A stretch of DNA of 64,000 bases from an uncultured Prevotellaceae bacterium (GCA_902792635.1 CADBAG010000014.1:32888-96887), one strand, 5' to 3'. Counted from the first letter of the stretch, positions 35,142-43,782 are shown. The notes: generated by a model not told the origin, from the sequence alone. Translations and numbers: made by a program.

Positions 35142-36290
35142 TCAACTTTTCTTTACGATGCTTATTCCTCTAAATAAATTATCGAGCGCGGCATAAGTAT
35201 AAGCCGCCTTATCATGAACCGTAAGCTCATTGCTCATTCTCCGCCGCAGGTCCATCAGCTTCGAGACGGCATCGGTGTAGTTGTCCGGCGTGATGCGCAT
35301 GCTCATGCGGTCAGCCATGCTGTTGTCGAAGCCAAAGTAACGCGTCAGCATGTTAGCAAACTGCTTACGCTGAAGGTCGGAGATATGCTCCAAGGTCGCT
35401 GCAGAACTGTTCTTCGGACGATAGATATGGAAGATGAGGTCGTCGGGCTCCCCACCCCGCTGTCCATGATCGTAACGCTTCTCATAGTCGAAGTAGCAAT
35501 CACAGAAGCCATTCTCTGCCAACTCTTTGAGTTCCGTCTTGGCAGGGTCGAGCACACGGCGACAGAAGTCGCTGAACTTCGTGTACATATTCTCTAAGCG
35601 CAGCATCTTGCGGAACTCAAGGGTCTTGACGACCCACGTGCCTTTGTCCACCCAACTCTTGATGAACATATAGATACGCTGGGAATAGCGGTTATGGCAC
35701 GAGAAGACAATCTGCTTGCCAAGCGTAGAGTAGCCGAGGCGGAGCGACAACAAGCGCTCAGCCACCTGACGGTCGATCTTCAGCAATGTGTATTTCTCGT
35801 AGATACCTGCATCCTCAGGAATATAAACATCACAGAGGTTCGTCACCTTCAGGTAACTACGCCCATCTGCTGTCTTGTAAGGTATCTCTACAGGAACAGT
35901 AGCTAAGAGCTTCAGACTCTCGCGCAACTGGGGATAATGATTGGGATCAACGCCTAATCCCTTGAAATAAAGTTTTATCTCTAACCGTCCGTCGTTGTCC
36001 AACTCTGTAGGGAAGAGTGTAGGCTCCAACGTCCGCTTATCGAGCATCTCCCGCAGTTTCTGCTGCATCTTCTCAACGATACTGACGAGGATACGGATCT
36101 GGATAAGCGAGTAGTCGTGGCGCATCATCGTCACGGCAATAGGTTGCAGCAACCATGTCTCATTCTCAAGTGGGATGAGATCGGTAGGGATATTACGCTT
36201 CACATCGCGCTTCTTTCCCTTGCCATACTCCCTGCGGCCAGTCTTTCTCTTCGTCGTGGAAGTTTTCTTCGTTGTCGTTGCTACTGCCAT
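35142..36290 (-). CDS. RepB/Rep_3-type initiator protein, chromosomally encoded
   Basis: A 382-residue protein. The first 30 residues are strongly basic (TTKKTSTTKRKTGRREYGKG). It then has two winged-helix-like halves in the manner of Rep_3 plasmid initiators: LIQIRILVSIVEKMQQ and DRQVAERLLSLRLGYSTLG / SQRIYMFIKSWVDKGTWVV with the K-x-LR-L recognition-helix pattern (LEFRKMLRLENMYTKFSDF). In its position among purA, yggS and DUF4494 genes, with no partition, mobilisation or integrase genes, it looks like a resident chromosomal gene rather than an integrated plasmid. Role unknown; a DNA-binding regulator or initiator is inferred. A palindrome lies in its leader at 36334-36349. Confidence 0.7.
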   Translation of the reverse strand: MAVATTTKKTSTTKRKTGRREYGKGKKRDVKRNIPTDLIPLENETWLLQPIAVTMMRHDYSLIQIRILVSIVEKMQQKLREMLDKRTLEPTLFPTELDNDGRLEIKLYFKGLGVDPNHYPQLRESLKLLATVPVEIPYKTADGRSYLKVTNLCDVYIPEDAGIYEKYTLLKIDRQVAERLLSLRLGYSTLGKQIVFSCHNRYSQRIYMFIKSWVDKGTWVVKTLEFRKMLRLENMYTKFSDFCRRVLDPAKTELKELAENGFCDCYFDYEKRYDHGQRGGEPDDLIFHIYRPKNSSAATLEHISDLQRKQFANMLTRYFGFDNSMADRMSMRITPDNYTDAVSKLMDLRRRMSNELTVHDKAAYTYAALDNLFRGISIVKKS

Positions 36291-36333
36291 TATGTTGTCG
36301 CTACCTTATTCTATTAAAATTCTATTTAAAATA

Positions 36334-36349
36334 ATGATATTATTATCAT
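36334..36349. promoter_or_regulatory. Palindrome in the repB-like leader, candidate autoregulatory site
   Basis: ATGATA-TTAT-TATCAT is a perfect 6+6 palindrome between the -7 box (36385-36392) and the start at 36290. Rep_3 proteins commonly repress their own genes by binding such sites; that use here is inference. Confidence 0.45.
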
Positions 36350-36384
36350 GATACCCCTTTGGTGTATATTTAAGGATATCATTG

Positions 36385-36392
36385 CAAAGTTA
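36385..36392 (-). promoter_or_regulatory. Promoter -7 box for the repB-like operon
   Basis: TAACTTTG followed by CAATG on the minus strand. It would drive the repB-like gene and probably the DUF4494, yggS, purA and hisS genes behind it. Confidence 0.65.
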
Positions 36393-36426
36393 CGAAGAAT
36401 GTTTGATATTTCCAAGCGTTATTCTT

Positions 36427-37002
36427 TCATTTTCCAATCATGACATGCACGTGATTGTAACCTAAGGCACGGAAGAACGCCTCGACCTGCTTCTGTCCAT
36501 TCATCTTTGCAGTCTGCAGATTAGCTGCCGTAAGGCATCTTCGGCGCATCTGCAGTTCTGCTTTGCGGGTGAGTGCTGCCCGGTCTGCCTCCGTCCATTT
36601 ACCATCCTCGATGAAGGAACGGGTGCGAGCTTCATCAATAAAGTGACTGTCCAACAGACCGATCTGCGGGAGCGTGATGGACAGAGAGTCACCTTTCGTA
36701 TAGATAGCGTGCTCATCCATCTCACTCATGTCAATACCCAATCGGAGGGTACCGTAATAGATTCGCGAGAGCTCATCATCGCCGAAGAAGCCATGACGGA
36801 CCGTGTCAACAACCTCTTCATCGCTGAGCGTGAGAAACTCCCACTGACCGATCGCTCTCATCCTTTCCACGACTACAGGCGTGGATTCTACATGACCTTC
36901 CGAACTGACGCTGACAAGCGGTTGCTTGCGGAGGCTGAAAATCAGAATGCCCCCTAACACGATTACTAATATAATGAGTAATACTATGATTTTATTTTTC
37001 AT
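36427..37002 (-). CDS. DUF4230 protein, membrane-anchored
   Basis: A 191-residue protein with one N-terminal membrane anchor (NKIIVLLIILVIVLGGILIF) and the rest outside the cytoplasm. It shows the DUF4230 arrangement: a ysa-strand region (LRLGIDMSEM), then GDSLSITLPQIGLLDS and a C-terminal amphipathic helix (KAELQMRRRCL ... KQVEAFFRALGY). The ATG at 37002 is used; an in-frame GTG six codons earlier is possible. It follows a second DUF4230 gene by 32 bases. Function unknown; the fold is related to SPFH/band-7-like proteins in some predictions, which I cannot verify. Confidence 0.72.
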   Translation of the reverse strand: MKNKIIVLLIILVIVLGGILIFSLRKQPLVSVSSEGHVESTPVVVERMRAIGQWEFLTLSDEEVVDTVRHGFFGDDELSRIYYGTLRLGIDMSEMDEHAIYTKGDSLSITLPQIGLLDSHFIDEARTRSFIEDGKWTEADRAALTRKAELQMRRRCLTAANLQTAKMNGQKQVEAFFRALGYNHVHVMIGK

Positions 37003-37034
37003 AATTGTTATTCGTTTCACCGTAGGGAATAGGA

Positions 37035-37715
37035 TCAGTCTAACCTTCGAATTAACCCCGGCACATCGCTTGCACCGAAATTCTTCCTGAATGTTACCGT
37101 CACGTTCTCTTCTTTATACCCGCATTGGACCGCCAATGGGATAATGACCCTTGCAGCATTTTCCTTTGCATCAGAGAGAATGTCAGTCTGCGAAAGACTC
37201 TCGATGAGCTCCGAACGCCCCTTTTGTTGTATCTTTGTTATCTCGTCGTCGGAAAAATTATGGCGCAGCAATCCTACTTTCTGCTTTACACCGGCATGAT
37301 CGATAGTTGTAGATGTCAGCGCTATCTCTGGATCTGGAAGAACAATTTCCAACTTATCTCCTCGCTTGACTACATCCGACTGCTTCAACTTTCCCAAATC
37401 GACATAAGCCTTGGCCGTTGCTGTGATAGGAATCGCTATCCTACGGTTACTGAACGGAACATTCACTTTAATATGCTGGCTCAGAAAGTTACCGTTGATT
37501 GTGGTAGTATCCGTGTATACCATAATCTTCCGCAAGTCATACTGCGACGTATACAGCTTCGAGCAGGCCGAGATATGAGTCGCCAGGACCTCTAAGGTAT
37601 CGACGCTGGTCTTACCCTCCGCCTGCACAGTCTTCTTGCCACACCCTGTGAGAAGCAGCGAGAGCAGAAGGACAATGGACAATAACCATCCCTTACATAT
37701 ATTATTCATTTCCAT
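37035..37715 (-). CDS. DUF4230 lipoprotein
   Basis: A 226-residue lipoprotein: signal GWLLSIVLLLSLLLTGC with lipid Cys at about 24. The body matches its downstream neighbour in plan (TATAKAYVDLGKLKQSDVV, GDKLEIVLPDPEIALTST, then a C-terminal helix), so the two look like paralogues that arose by tandem duplication. Start at the ATG 37715 gives a compact signal peptide; an ATG at 37736 is also possible since the -7 box is at 37758-37765. Function unknown. Confidence 0.72.
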   Translation of the reverse strand: MEMNNICKGWLLSIVLLLSLLLTGCGKKTVQAEGKTSVDTLEVLATHISACSKLYTSQYDLRKIMVYTDTTTINGNFLSQHIKVNVPFSNRRIAIPITATAKAYVDLGKLKQSDVVKRGDKLEIVLPDPEIALTSTTIDHAGVKQKVGLLRHNFSDDEITKIQQKGRSELIESLSQTDILSDAKENAARVIIPLAVQCGYKEENVTVTFRKNFGASDVPGLIRRLD

Positions 37716-37757
37716 GTCTTTATTTACTATCAGCACCTTTTTCTAAGTTTCTCGCCA

Positions 37758-37765
37758 CAAAGGTA
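37758..37765 (-). promoter_or_regulatory. Promoter -7 box for the DUF4230 pair
   Basis: TACCTTTG followed by TGGCG on the minus strand, divergent from the box at 37787-37794. Confidence 0.65.
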
Positions 37766-37786
37766 GAAAAATATCCACAATTTTAT

Positions 37787-37794
37787 TACCTTTG
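37787..37794 (+). promoter_or_regulatory. Promoter -7 box for the 37817 lipoprotein
   Basis: TACCTTTG followed by CAAGC. The leader to the ATG at 37817 is only about 16 bases. Confidence 0.7.
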
Positions 37795-37816
37795 CAAGCA
37801 TAAAAGAAATTGAAAA

Positions 37817-38347
37817 ATGAAGAAAGCAATACTTTATTGTTTGCCACTACTCTTTTTAGGCGTTGTTTCCTGCAAAGACAAGCCACAGAGCAATATTATC
37901 ATTGCTCACAGACCCATGGTCGTTCATCAGCAAAAGCCACAAGTCATTGGCGATGCAGTGAGAACGAGCAACATCAGTTGGGTCGGCAGCAAATATACGG
38001 TTAAGGTGAGCATCAAGTGCGACACGTCTCTCCCATTGGCCACCGACGGCTCGACAAAATATTACGATAATCGCGTGAACATTAGCATATTGCGTGCTGA
38101 TGGTTCTTCATTCTTCAATCGCACATTCACGAAATCCGACTTCAAGCCTTATGTCGACGACTCTTATTATGACGGAGGAGCCTTGATCGGCATCGTCTTC
38201 GACAAGGTTGCCGGTGAATCCCTGAAATTTGCTGTTAGCGTTGGCAATCCCGACAAGACCACTGACGAGTTTATACCCCTTGAGCTCACCGTCAGCCATG
38301 TTGGAGGGGTATCTATTGAAAAAGCAAACAACGAGGACGAACAATAA
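37817..38347 (+). CDS. Small lipoprotein, DUF4738-like
   Basis: A 176-residue exported lipoprotein (MKKAILYCLPLLFLGVVSC, lipid Cys19). The mature part is a single beta-sandwich-like domain with alternating hydrophobic strands (YTVKVSIKCDTSLPL, NRVNISILRADGS, LIGIVFDKV, KFAVSVGNPD) and an acidic tail. The pattern recalls DUF4738 lipoproteins of Bacteroidota, which have no known role. It is a single-gene unit with its own promoter and a strong terminator. Confidence 0.65.
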   Translation: MKKAILYCLPLLFLGVVSCKDKPQSNIIIAHRPMVVHQQKPQVIGDAVRTSNISWVGSKYTVKVSIKCDTSLPLATDGSTKYYDNRVNISILRADGSSFFNRTFTKSDFKPYVDDSYYDGGALIGIVFDKVAGESLKFAVSVGNPDKTTDEFIPLELTVSHVGGVSIEKANNEDEQ

Positions 38348-38356
38348 GAAATGAAA

Positions 38357-38396
38357 AAAGTCCTTGCACCAGCATTGATGCAAGGACTTTCATTAT
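38357..38396. terminator. Bidirectional terminator
   Basis: AAAGTCCTTGCA (38357-38368) pairs with TGCAAGGACTTT (38379-38390); it has T-rich flanks on both strands and lies between convergent genes ending at 38347 and 38410. Confidence 0.9.
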
Positions 38397-38409
38397 CTTT
38401 ATAAAACTA

Positions 38410-38799
38410 TTATCTATCCGGTGTTGAGAGAATCCGGTACGATTTCTCAAAACTCTTGGGGTGCTTACCGATCAGGCAGATATTGACCAAGCAGTTGGCA
38501 AGCATCTCTGCATCGTTCAGATCCACACCTCTGTCTCGACTCAGGTTCTTGCCAAGGATCACCTCCCACGGCGCGTCAAAGTCGCGGTCTTCAGCGCCAA
38601 CATATTGCTCATCGGCTCTGTCTCCCGGCATAAGCTTATATTTGATGCCTTTCTTGGTAGGTACCGGTTTCATGCTGAGAAGCAAATCCCACGCCTCACG
38701 CAACTGCTCACGGAACTTTCCCGTTCCAGGGAACATATCAACGATGACCGGCATGATTTCATCGAACTCGTAAGCCTGAAGAAGATCGTATAGACGCAT
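38410..38799 (-). CDS. Small hypothetical protein, possibly DUF6557-like
   Basis: A 129-residue acidic cytoplasmic protein, MRLYDLLQAYEFDEIMPVIV at the start, then WDLLLSMKP and a segment WEVILGKNLSRD. It has no signal or membrane segment and no cofactor motif. The overall pattern recalls DUF6557 proteins of Bacteroidota, but I am not sure. A 13-bp direct repeat (TGTGTATATTAAT twice, about 38809-38836) lies just upstream. No promoter box was found nearer than the ribH operon, so it may be the last gene of that unit. Confidence 0.6.
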   Translation of the reverse strand: MRLYDLLQAYEFDEIMPVIVDMFPGTGKFREQLREAWDLLLSMKPVPTKKGIKYKLMPGDRADEQYVGAEDRDFDAPWEVILGKNLSRDRGVDLNDAEMLANCLVNICLIGKHPKSFEKSYRILSTPDR

Positions 38800-38849
38800 A
38801 ATATAATAATGTGTATATTAATTGTGTATATTAATATTAGCCCCGAATA

Positions 38850-39323
38850 TTAGAACTTCGCCATCATGATGGCATCCGCAGCGCACTCTGCTCCTTTGTT
38901 GCCCAATTTGCCACCGCTTCTGTCTTTTGCTTGCTGCAAATCGTTGGTAGTGAGGAGACCGTAGATGACGGGGATGTTCTGCGTTGCATTAAGATGAGCG
39001 ATACCGTAGGTCACGCCCTGGCAGATGTAATCGAAATGAGGTGTCTCACCGCGGATCACGCTGCCGAGGATGATAATGGCATCGAAGCCATCGTTCTTAC
39101 TCATCTGCTGAGCACCATAGATAAGCTCGAAACTTCCCGGGACATGTTTGATGTGGATGTTCTCCGGCAGTGCGCCGTGCTTCTCCAAAGTGTCAACAGC
39201 ACCCTGAAGCAATGCTCCAGTGATCTCGTGGTTCCAGTCGGCAACCACGATTCCGAAGTTCATATTGCTCGCGTCCGGGATGTCGACCGGGTGATAATCG
39301 GTAAGATGAAGAGCTGTAGCCAT
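38850..39323 (-). CDS. ribH: 6,7-dimethyl-8-ribityllumazine synthase
   Basis: A 157-residue enzyme of riboflavin synthesis that assembles into 60-subunit shells. The family motifs are present: [48 protein letters not shown] with the catalytic His, and [15 protein letters not shown]. The start codon shares its A with the stop of the upstream TPR gene (TAATG), so translation is probably coupled. Confidence 0.95.
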   Translation of the reverse strand: MATALHLTDYHPVDIPDASNMNFGIVVADWNHEITGALLQGAVDTLEKHGALPENIHIKHVPGSFELIYGAQQMSKNDGFDAIIILGSVIRGETPHFDYICQGVTYGIAHLNATQNIPVIYGLLTTNDLQQAKDRSGGKLGNKGAECAADAIMMAKF

Positions 39324-40015
39324 TACTTCGTAGTCCTTTCTATATATTTGTCGATGTCGTTGCTCTGCACAAGCTGAGAGTTGACATACTTCTTCTTGAT
39401 GTCCTGATAAAGCTTGTTAGCCTCGTCAGTCTTATTCTCCGACTCGAGGAGCTCACCGGCCTGAAGCAGGAATGTAGGCGACAGACTGTTGTTTGTGCCG
39501 TTCTCAGCCTTGTCATCAGCCTTCGAAGCAGCCTCTTTCAGTGTGCTGATAGCCTTGTCGATCTGACCGACATGAGCGTAGGCATTGCCGAGGGCCTCAA
39601 TAGCAGCAGGGCTGACCATAGCGTCACCCTTCGGTGAATAGTTCTCAAGATACTTGACGGCATCCTGCCACTTGCCAAGGTTGGCATAGCAGAGACCGGC
39701 GTAGAGGTTTGCGAGGTTGCCGGCATCCGTGCTGCTGTAATCGTCAGCAATCTTCACGAAGCCTGTATAGCCAGCGCCATCACCGTTGAGGGCCTTGTCG
39801 AACTGGTCAGCATTGAAATACTCCTGACCACGAGCCAAAGCCGTGCTCGCCTTATCCTGACGAGGGCCACCGATAAACTGGTTGTAGCAAAGGATACCTG
39901 CCACGATGACGATAACTGCGATGATAACGCCACTGATAACCTTCTTGTTCTTTTCGAAAAATGCCTCCGACTTCACGGCTGCATCAAAAGTCTCCTTTTC
40001 GTTGTTGTTTGCCAT
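39323..40015 (-). CDS. Membrane-anchored TPR protein (YfgM-like)
   Basis: A 230-residue protein: cytoplasmic N-terminus of about 25 residues, one membrane helix ([19 protein letters not shown]), then tetratricopeptide repeats in the periplasm ([64 protein letters not shown]-type units). The layout matches YfgM, which works with the Sec translocon and periplasmic chaperones in E. coli. It is cotranslated with ribH; this pairing is frequent in Bacteroidota and not clearly functional. Confidence 0.82.
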   Translation of the reverse strand: MANNNEKETFDAAVKSEAFFEKNKKVISGVIIAVIVIVAGILCYNQFIGGPRQDKASTALARGQEYFNADQFDKALNGDGAGYTGFVKIADDYSSTDAGNLANLYAGLCYANLGKWQDAVKYLENYSPKGDAMVSPAAIEALGNAYAHVGQIDKAISTLKEAASKADDKAENGTNNSLSPTFLLQAGELLESENKTDEANKLYQDIKKKYVNSQLVQSNDIDKYIERTTK

Positions 40016-40065
40016 TATTGTATTTATTGTTTTTCCTTATGGTTTTGCATATATCTAATGCGTGG

Positions 40066-40073
40066 CAAAATTA
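40066..40073 (-). promoter_or_regulatory. Promoter -7 box for the TPR-ribH operon
   Basis: TAATTTTG followed by CCACG on the minus strand, about 50 bases before the TPR gene start. Confidence 0.6.
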
Positions 40074-40157
40074 GTCATTTTTATCCAAACATTGAAATTT
40101 ATAGGATGGTTTTTTCATTTTACTCCTCAAAAGTGTGGTTTTGTCGCCGATTAACGT

Positions 40158-40165
40158 TACCTTTG
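40158..40165 (+). promoter_or_regulatory. Promoter -7 box for recF
   Basis: TACCTTTG followed by CCG, with a leader of about 25 bases to the ATG at 40198. Confidence 0.7.
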
Positions 40166-40197
40166 CCGATAATAATGATAGCATCCGATAATAAAAA

Positions 40198-41301
40198 ATG
40201 ATTCTCCAACGAATATCCATCATCAATTATAAAAACATCCAGCAGGCCGATATCCAGCTCTCCCATAAACTGAACTGTTTTGTGGGGAGCAATGGTGTGG
40301 GCAAGACTAACTTGTTGGATGCGGTCTATTATTTATCATTTTGCCACAGCAGCTTCACGAACCTCGACAGTATGGTCATCAACCACGACAAAGACTTTTT
40401 TGTTCTTGAGGGTGACTATCTCACGGAAGCGGAATCGCAGGAGCGTATCTATGCCGGCATGAAGCGAGGCAAGCATAAGCACTTCCGGCGCAATGGCAAG
40501 GAATACAAGAAACTGTCAAGCCATATCGGACTCATCCCGCTCGTGTTCATCTCTCCGGCTGACAACAGTCTCGTGACTGGTGGTGGAGAAGAACGCCGAA
40601 AACTGCTCGATATGGTCATCTCGCAGCTTGACATCAGTTATATTGAGGCTCTGAACAGATACAACAAGGCTTTGCAGCAACGCAATGCACTCCTGAAAGC
40701 TGAGCAAGAGCCTGACATGACGCTGATGCAACTTCTCGAAGAAGAAATGGCGCATCAGGGAGAGATTGTATATCAAAAGAGAAACAAGTTAGTGGAGGAG
40801 ATGATCCCGGCTTTCCAAACGATCTATACGCAGATCTCCGGAGGCCGCGAAGCGGTCTCTCTGCGATATGTCTCTCACTGTCAGCGTGGTCCCTTGTTAG
40901 ACGTCATTCAGCGCGACCGTTTTAAAGACCGGGCCGTGGGCTACAGCCTGCATGGCATTCACCGCGACGACCTCGAGATGCTCATTGACGGCTTCCCTAT
41001 GCGCCGTGAGGGCAGTCAAGGACAAACCAAAACGTTTGTCTTAGCTTTGAAACTCGCTCAGTTTGCTTTCCTTCGACAGTCAATGCAAGGTAAGACACCG
41101 CTGCTCCTTTTGGACGATATCTTCGACAAACTCGATGCCAACAGGGTAGAACAGATCATCAAACTGGTGGCTGACGACAGTTATGGACAGATTTTCATTA
41201 CCGACACCAACCGCGAGCATCTCGACAAGATTCTGAGCCATTCGGCTACCGAATACAAATTGTTTGACGTCAAGGATGGTGAGATAACAGAAAGAGAATA
41301 A
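40198..41301 (+). CDS. recF: DNA replication and repair protein RecF
   Basis: A 367-residue SMC-like ATPase. Walker A is GSNGVGKTNLLDAVYYLSFC (about residues 30-49), the ABC signature lies in GSQGQTKTFVLALKLA, and Walker B in PLLLLDDIFDKLD. It loads RecA at single-strand gaps. The next gene (DUF721/DciA-like) starts 1 base after its stop, a pairing of replication genes that is common in Bacteroidota; no dnaA, dnaN or oriC-like DnaA boxes were noticed here. Confidence 0.95.
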   Translation: MILQRISIINYKNIQQADIQLSHKLNCFVGSNGVGKTNLLDAVYYLSFCHSSFTNLDSMVINHDKDFFVLEGDYLTEAESQERIYAGMKRGKHKHFRRNGKEYKKLSSHIGLIPLVFISPADNSLVTGGGEERRKLLDMVISQLDISYIEALNRYNKALQQRNALLKAEQEPDMTLMQLLEEEMAHQGEIVYQKRNKLVEEMIPAFQTIYTQISGGREAVSLRYVSHCQRGPLLDVIQRDRFKDRAVGYSLHGIHRDDLEMLIDGFPMRREGSQGQTKTFVLALKLAQFAFLRQSMQGKTPLLLLDDIFDKLDANRVEQIIKLVADDSYGQIFITDTNREHLDKILSHSATEYKLFDVKDGEITERE

Positions 41302-41302
41302 T

Positions 41303-41593
41303 ATGTTCAAAAGAGACGTAAAACCTTTAAGCGATATCTTGCGCCAGTTCATCCGAAAGGAAGGTCTGGAGACTCCGCTCCTTCAGCGGCGGGTAATAGA
41401 CGCATGGGAAAAGGTCACAGGCCACACCGTCGCTTCTTATACCGAAGAGAAGTTCATCAAGAACCAGGTGCTCTTCGTAAAAATAACAAATCCCGCCCTC
41501 AGGCAGGATTTGAGTATGATGCGCTCACAACTTACCCGCCGCCTCAATGAGGCAGCAGGCAGCAGTGTGATTTCCGACGTGCGGATCTATTAG
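41303..41593 (+). CDS. DUF721 / DciA-like protein
   Basis: A 96-residue protein beginning MFKRDVKPLSDILRQFIRKE, with AWEKVTGHTVASYTEEKFIKNQVLFVKITNPALRQDL, the core of the DUF721 KH-like domain. Proteins of this family include DciA, which helps load the DnaB helicase in bacteria that lack DnaC. The coupling to recF supports a replication role. The stop codon lies inside the first unit of a 24-bp duplication. Confidence 0.85.
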   Translation: MFKRDVKPLSDILRQFIRKEGLETPLLQRRVIDAWEKVTGHTVASYTEEKFIKNQVLFVKITNPALRQDLSMMRSQLTRRLNEAAGSSVISDVRIY

Positions 41594-41635
41594 TATTTAG
41601 CCATGCAGACTTATTAGTATTTAGCCATGCAGACT
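41588..41635. repeat. 24-bp direct duplication at the end of the DUF721 gene
   Basis: Two identical 24-bp units (41588-41611 and 41612-41635), each starting TATTAGTATTTAGCCATGCA. The first contains the last codons and stop of the DUF721 gene; a partial third follows at the stop of the DUF711 gene. Confidence 0.9.
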
Positions 41636-41637
41636 TA

Positions 41638-43029
41638 TTAGTTTTTAAACGAGTGGATAGGTGCGGGGATTCGTCCGCCACGGTCTACGAGGCGCTGACT
41701 GGAGAACGTATTGACAGGCATGATAGGCGCATGACCTAAGAGGCCGCCCCACTCTATCGTCTCACCCACTTTTTTTCCGATAACAGGGATGACGCGCACA
41801 GCCGTCGTCTTCTGGTTGACCATGCCGATAGCCGACTCGTCAGCGATGATACCTGCAATCGAGGTTGCCGGCGTGTCGCCCGGGATAGCAATCATATCCA
41901 GTCCTACGGAGCAAACGCAGGTCATAGCCTCTAATTTCTCAATGGTCAACGCCCCGGCATTGACCGCATCGATCATGCCCTGATCCTCACTGACAGGGAT
42001 GAAGGCACCCGACAGACCACCGACATAGGAGCTTGCCATGATACCACCCTTCTTCACCTGGTCGTTGAGGAGTGCTAAGGCTGCAGTAGTACCAGGTGCT
42101 CCCGGCTGCTCAACACCGATGCACTTCAGGATATCTGCCACAGAATCACCCACTGCCGGAGTAGGAGCCAGTGAGAGGTCAATGATGCCAAACGGCACAT
42201 GAAGACGGCGACTTGCCTCTTGAGCAACAAACTGTCCGACGCGCGTGATCTTGAAGGCGGTACGCTTGATCGTTTCGCAGAGCTCCTCGAAATTGGCGGT
42301 TTTCTTAGCCTCATCCTTATATTTAAGATCCATCTGCTCCAAGGCTGCTTTCACCACACCCGGGCCGGACACACCCACGTTGATGATAGCGTCAGCCTCA
42401 CTGACGCCGTGGAAGGCACCGGCCATGAACGGGTTGTCATCAGGCGCATTGCAGAACACCACGAGCTTGGCCGGGCCGATACAGTCGCGGTCTTTCGTAG
42501 CCTCAGCCGAAGCCTTGACGATGTCACCCATCAGGCGGACTGCATCCATATTGATACCGGTCTTCGTAGAGCCCACATTGACGCTGGAGCACACCACATC
42601 AGTTGTAGCGAGTGCCTCCGGAATGGAACGAATGAGCATTTCCTCGCTCGGCGTCATGCCCTTGCTCACGATAGCAGAGAAGCCACCGAGGAAGTTGACG
42701 CCGATAGTTTTGGCGGCATCGTCTAAGGTCTTGGCGATCTTCACATAGTCGTCGGTCGTCTTGCAGCAAGCAGCTCCAATGAGTGATACCGGCGTGACAC
42801 TGACACGTTTGTGAACGATAGGAACGCCAATCTCTCGCGAGATGCTCTCTCCCGTCTTGACGAGGTCCTTCGCAAGAGTCGTTATCTTCTTGTATATCTT
42901 GTCGCAAGTCTCGTTGATATCCGAGCTTGCACAGTCGAGCAGGCTGATACCCATCGTGATCGTTCTCACGTCCAGGTTGTCCTGCTCAACCATCTTTTGA
43001 GCTTCAAGTACTTCTGGTGCTGTAATCAT
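41638..43029 (-). CDS. PFL family protein (DUF711/UPF0210)
   Basis: A 463-residue cytoplasmic protein matching the UPF0210/DUF711 family along its length ([65 protein letters not shown]). The fold is distantly related to pyruvate-formate-lyase-like barrels but no glycyl-radical motif is present, and no reaction is known. It follows the ACT-domain gene by 12 bases; the two are a conserved pair in many bacteria, which suggests that the ACT protein senses a ligand for it. Confidence 0.88.
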   Translation of the reverse strand: MITAPEVLEAQKMVEQDNLDVRTITMGISLLDCASSDINETCDKIYKKITTLAKDLVKTGESISREIGVPIVHKRVSVTPVSLIGAACCKTTDDYVKIAKTLDDAAKTIGVNFLGGFSAIVSKGMTPSEEMLIRSIPEALATTDVVCSSVNVGSTKTGINMDAVRLMGDIVKASAEATKDRDCIGPAKLVVFCNAPDDNPFMAGAFHGVSEADAIINVGVSGPGVVKAALEQMDLKYKDEAKKTANFEELCETIKRTAFKITRVGQFVAQEASRRLHVPFGIIDLSLAPTPAVGDSVADILKCIGVEQPGAPGTTAALALLNDQVKKGGIMASSYVGGLSGAFIPVSEDQGMIDAVNAGALTIEKLEAMTCVCSVGLDMIAIPGDTPATSIAGIIADESAIGMVNQKTTAVRVIPVIGKKVGETIEWGGLLGHAPIMPVNTFSSQRLVDRGGRIPAPIHSFKN

Positions 43030-43041
43030 GTCAGTCTGCCT

Positions 43042-43317
43042 TTAAATTCTATACATCTTATCAAAGATGGCTTCCAGCTGAATCTTGGCCTGCACGCCTT
43101 TTGTCTTTCCCGCTTCATCGAGCTCAGTGCTGATGGTGTCGAAAGACTTGTTGCTCTCTGAAAGGTCAACGATCATCATCATGTTGAAGTAGCCATGAAC
43201 GATGGTCTGCGAGATGTCGAGAATATTAATGCTGTTGTCGGCAAGATAGGAACAGATGTGTGCTATGATACCCACGGTGTCTTTTCCTACAACTGTAATG
43301 ATTGCTTTTGTCATCAT
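43042..43317 (-). CDS. ACT-domain regulatory protein (UPF0237)
   Basis: A 91-residue stand-alone ACT domain: ITVVGKDTVGIIAHICSYLADNSINILDISQTIVHGYFNMMMIVDL. These bind amino acids or similar small molecules. It is the first gene of a two-gene unit with the DUF711 protein, driven by the -7 box at 43347-43354. Confidence 0.9.
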   Translation of the reverse strand: MMTKAIITVVGKDTVGIIAHICSYLADNSINILDISQTIVHGYFNMMMIVDLSESNKSFDTISTELDEAGKTKGVQAKIQLEAIFDKMYRI

Positions 43318-43346
43318 TTCTTAGTATTTAAATTGCAATTCAGACG

Positions 43347-43354
43347 CAAAGGTA
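43347..43354 (-). promoter_or_regulatory. Promoter -7 box for the ACT-DUF711 operon
   Basis: TACCTTTG followed by CGTC on the minus strand, 30 bases before the start. Confidence 0.7.
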
Positions 43355-43417
43355 CTAATATCTGATTAAATTATCAAAAAAGTTGGCGAAAAAGTTGCAT
43401 ATCTCAAATAAATTACT

Positions 43418-43425
43418 TATCTTTG
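43418..43425 (+). promoter_or_regulatory. Promoter -7 box for the 38-residue gene
   Basis: TATCTTTG followed by CAGC, a perfect TAnnTTTG box; the inferred leader to 43483 is about 50 bases. Confidence 0.75.
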
Positions 43426-43482
43426 CAGCACGAAATTAGAACGCGAATATATTATCAATTAACATCTTAAACTTTTAGCATT

Positions 43483-43599
43483 ATGAGAAACAATGACGAT
43501 TTAAAGAACTTGGCTGGTATCTTTCAAGAAGGATTTCAGAAGATCAGCAACAACCCACATCCAGTACACAAATTAGGTGGAGAAGTATGGTATGAGTAA
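43483..43599 (+). CDS. Small protein of 38 residues, unknown function
   Basis: ATG at 43483 opens a 38-codon frame (MRNNDDLKNLAGIFQEGFQ ... VWYE) ending in TAA. The first 20 residues form an amphipathic helix pattern; the rest is polar with HPVHKLGGEVWYE at the end. It has no signal peptide or Cys. A promoter box lies at 43418-43425 and an intrinsic terminator at 43670-43707, so the stretch is an independent transcription unit of about 260 nt. It could be a small protein gene or a regulatory RNA that happens to hold a frame; a 70-nt 3' part with a repeated TTATAAAGTGAAT is non-coding. I do not recognise the family. Confidence 0.55.
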   Translation: MRNNDDLKNLAGIFQEGFQKISNNPHPVHKLGGEVWYE

Positions 43600-43669
43600 A
43601 GAACAAGACAATTGCCGTTCGCTTCATAATATTACTTATAAAGTGAATTATAAAGTGAATGATGAGTTA

Positions 43670-43707
43670 GGGCTGCCCAAGTTTCTTGGTGCAGCCTTTT
43701 TCTTTTT
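43670..43707 (+). terminator. Intrinsic terminator of the small gene
   Basis: GGCTGCCCAAG (43671-43681) pairs with CTTGG-T-GCAGCC (43685-43696), followed by TTTTTCTTTTTC. Confidence 0.9.
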
Positions 43708-43720
43708 CTGCCTTTTTGCG

Positions 43721-43728
43721 TAACTTTG
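43721..43728 (+). promoter_or_regulatory. Promoter -7 box for the BamA/TamA-type gene
   Basis: TAACTTTG followed by CAAC directly after the small-gene terminator. The first in-frame TTG (43726) lies inside this box and so cannot be the translation start. Confidence 0.75.
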
Positions 43729-43782
43729 CAACATTATTATCCAAAGACATTATTGTCTAAAGGCATTTTTATCCAAAAGACA

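Noticed and set aside
35142-36290. Integrated plasmid or prophage around the RepB-like gene
   Set aside because: No integrase, partition, mobilisation or structural genes and no flanking repeats; neighbours are housekeeping genes in one direction.
43726-43782. TTG at 43726 as start of the BamA/TamA-type gene
   Set aside because: It lies inside the -7 promoter box and would put 19 extra residues before the signal peptide.
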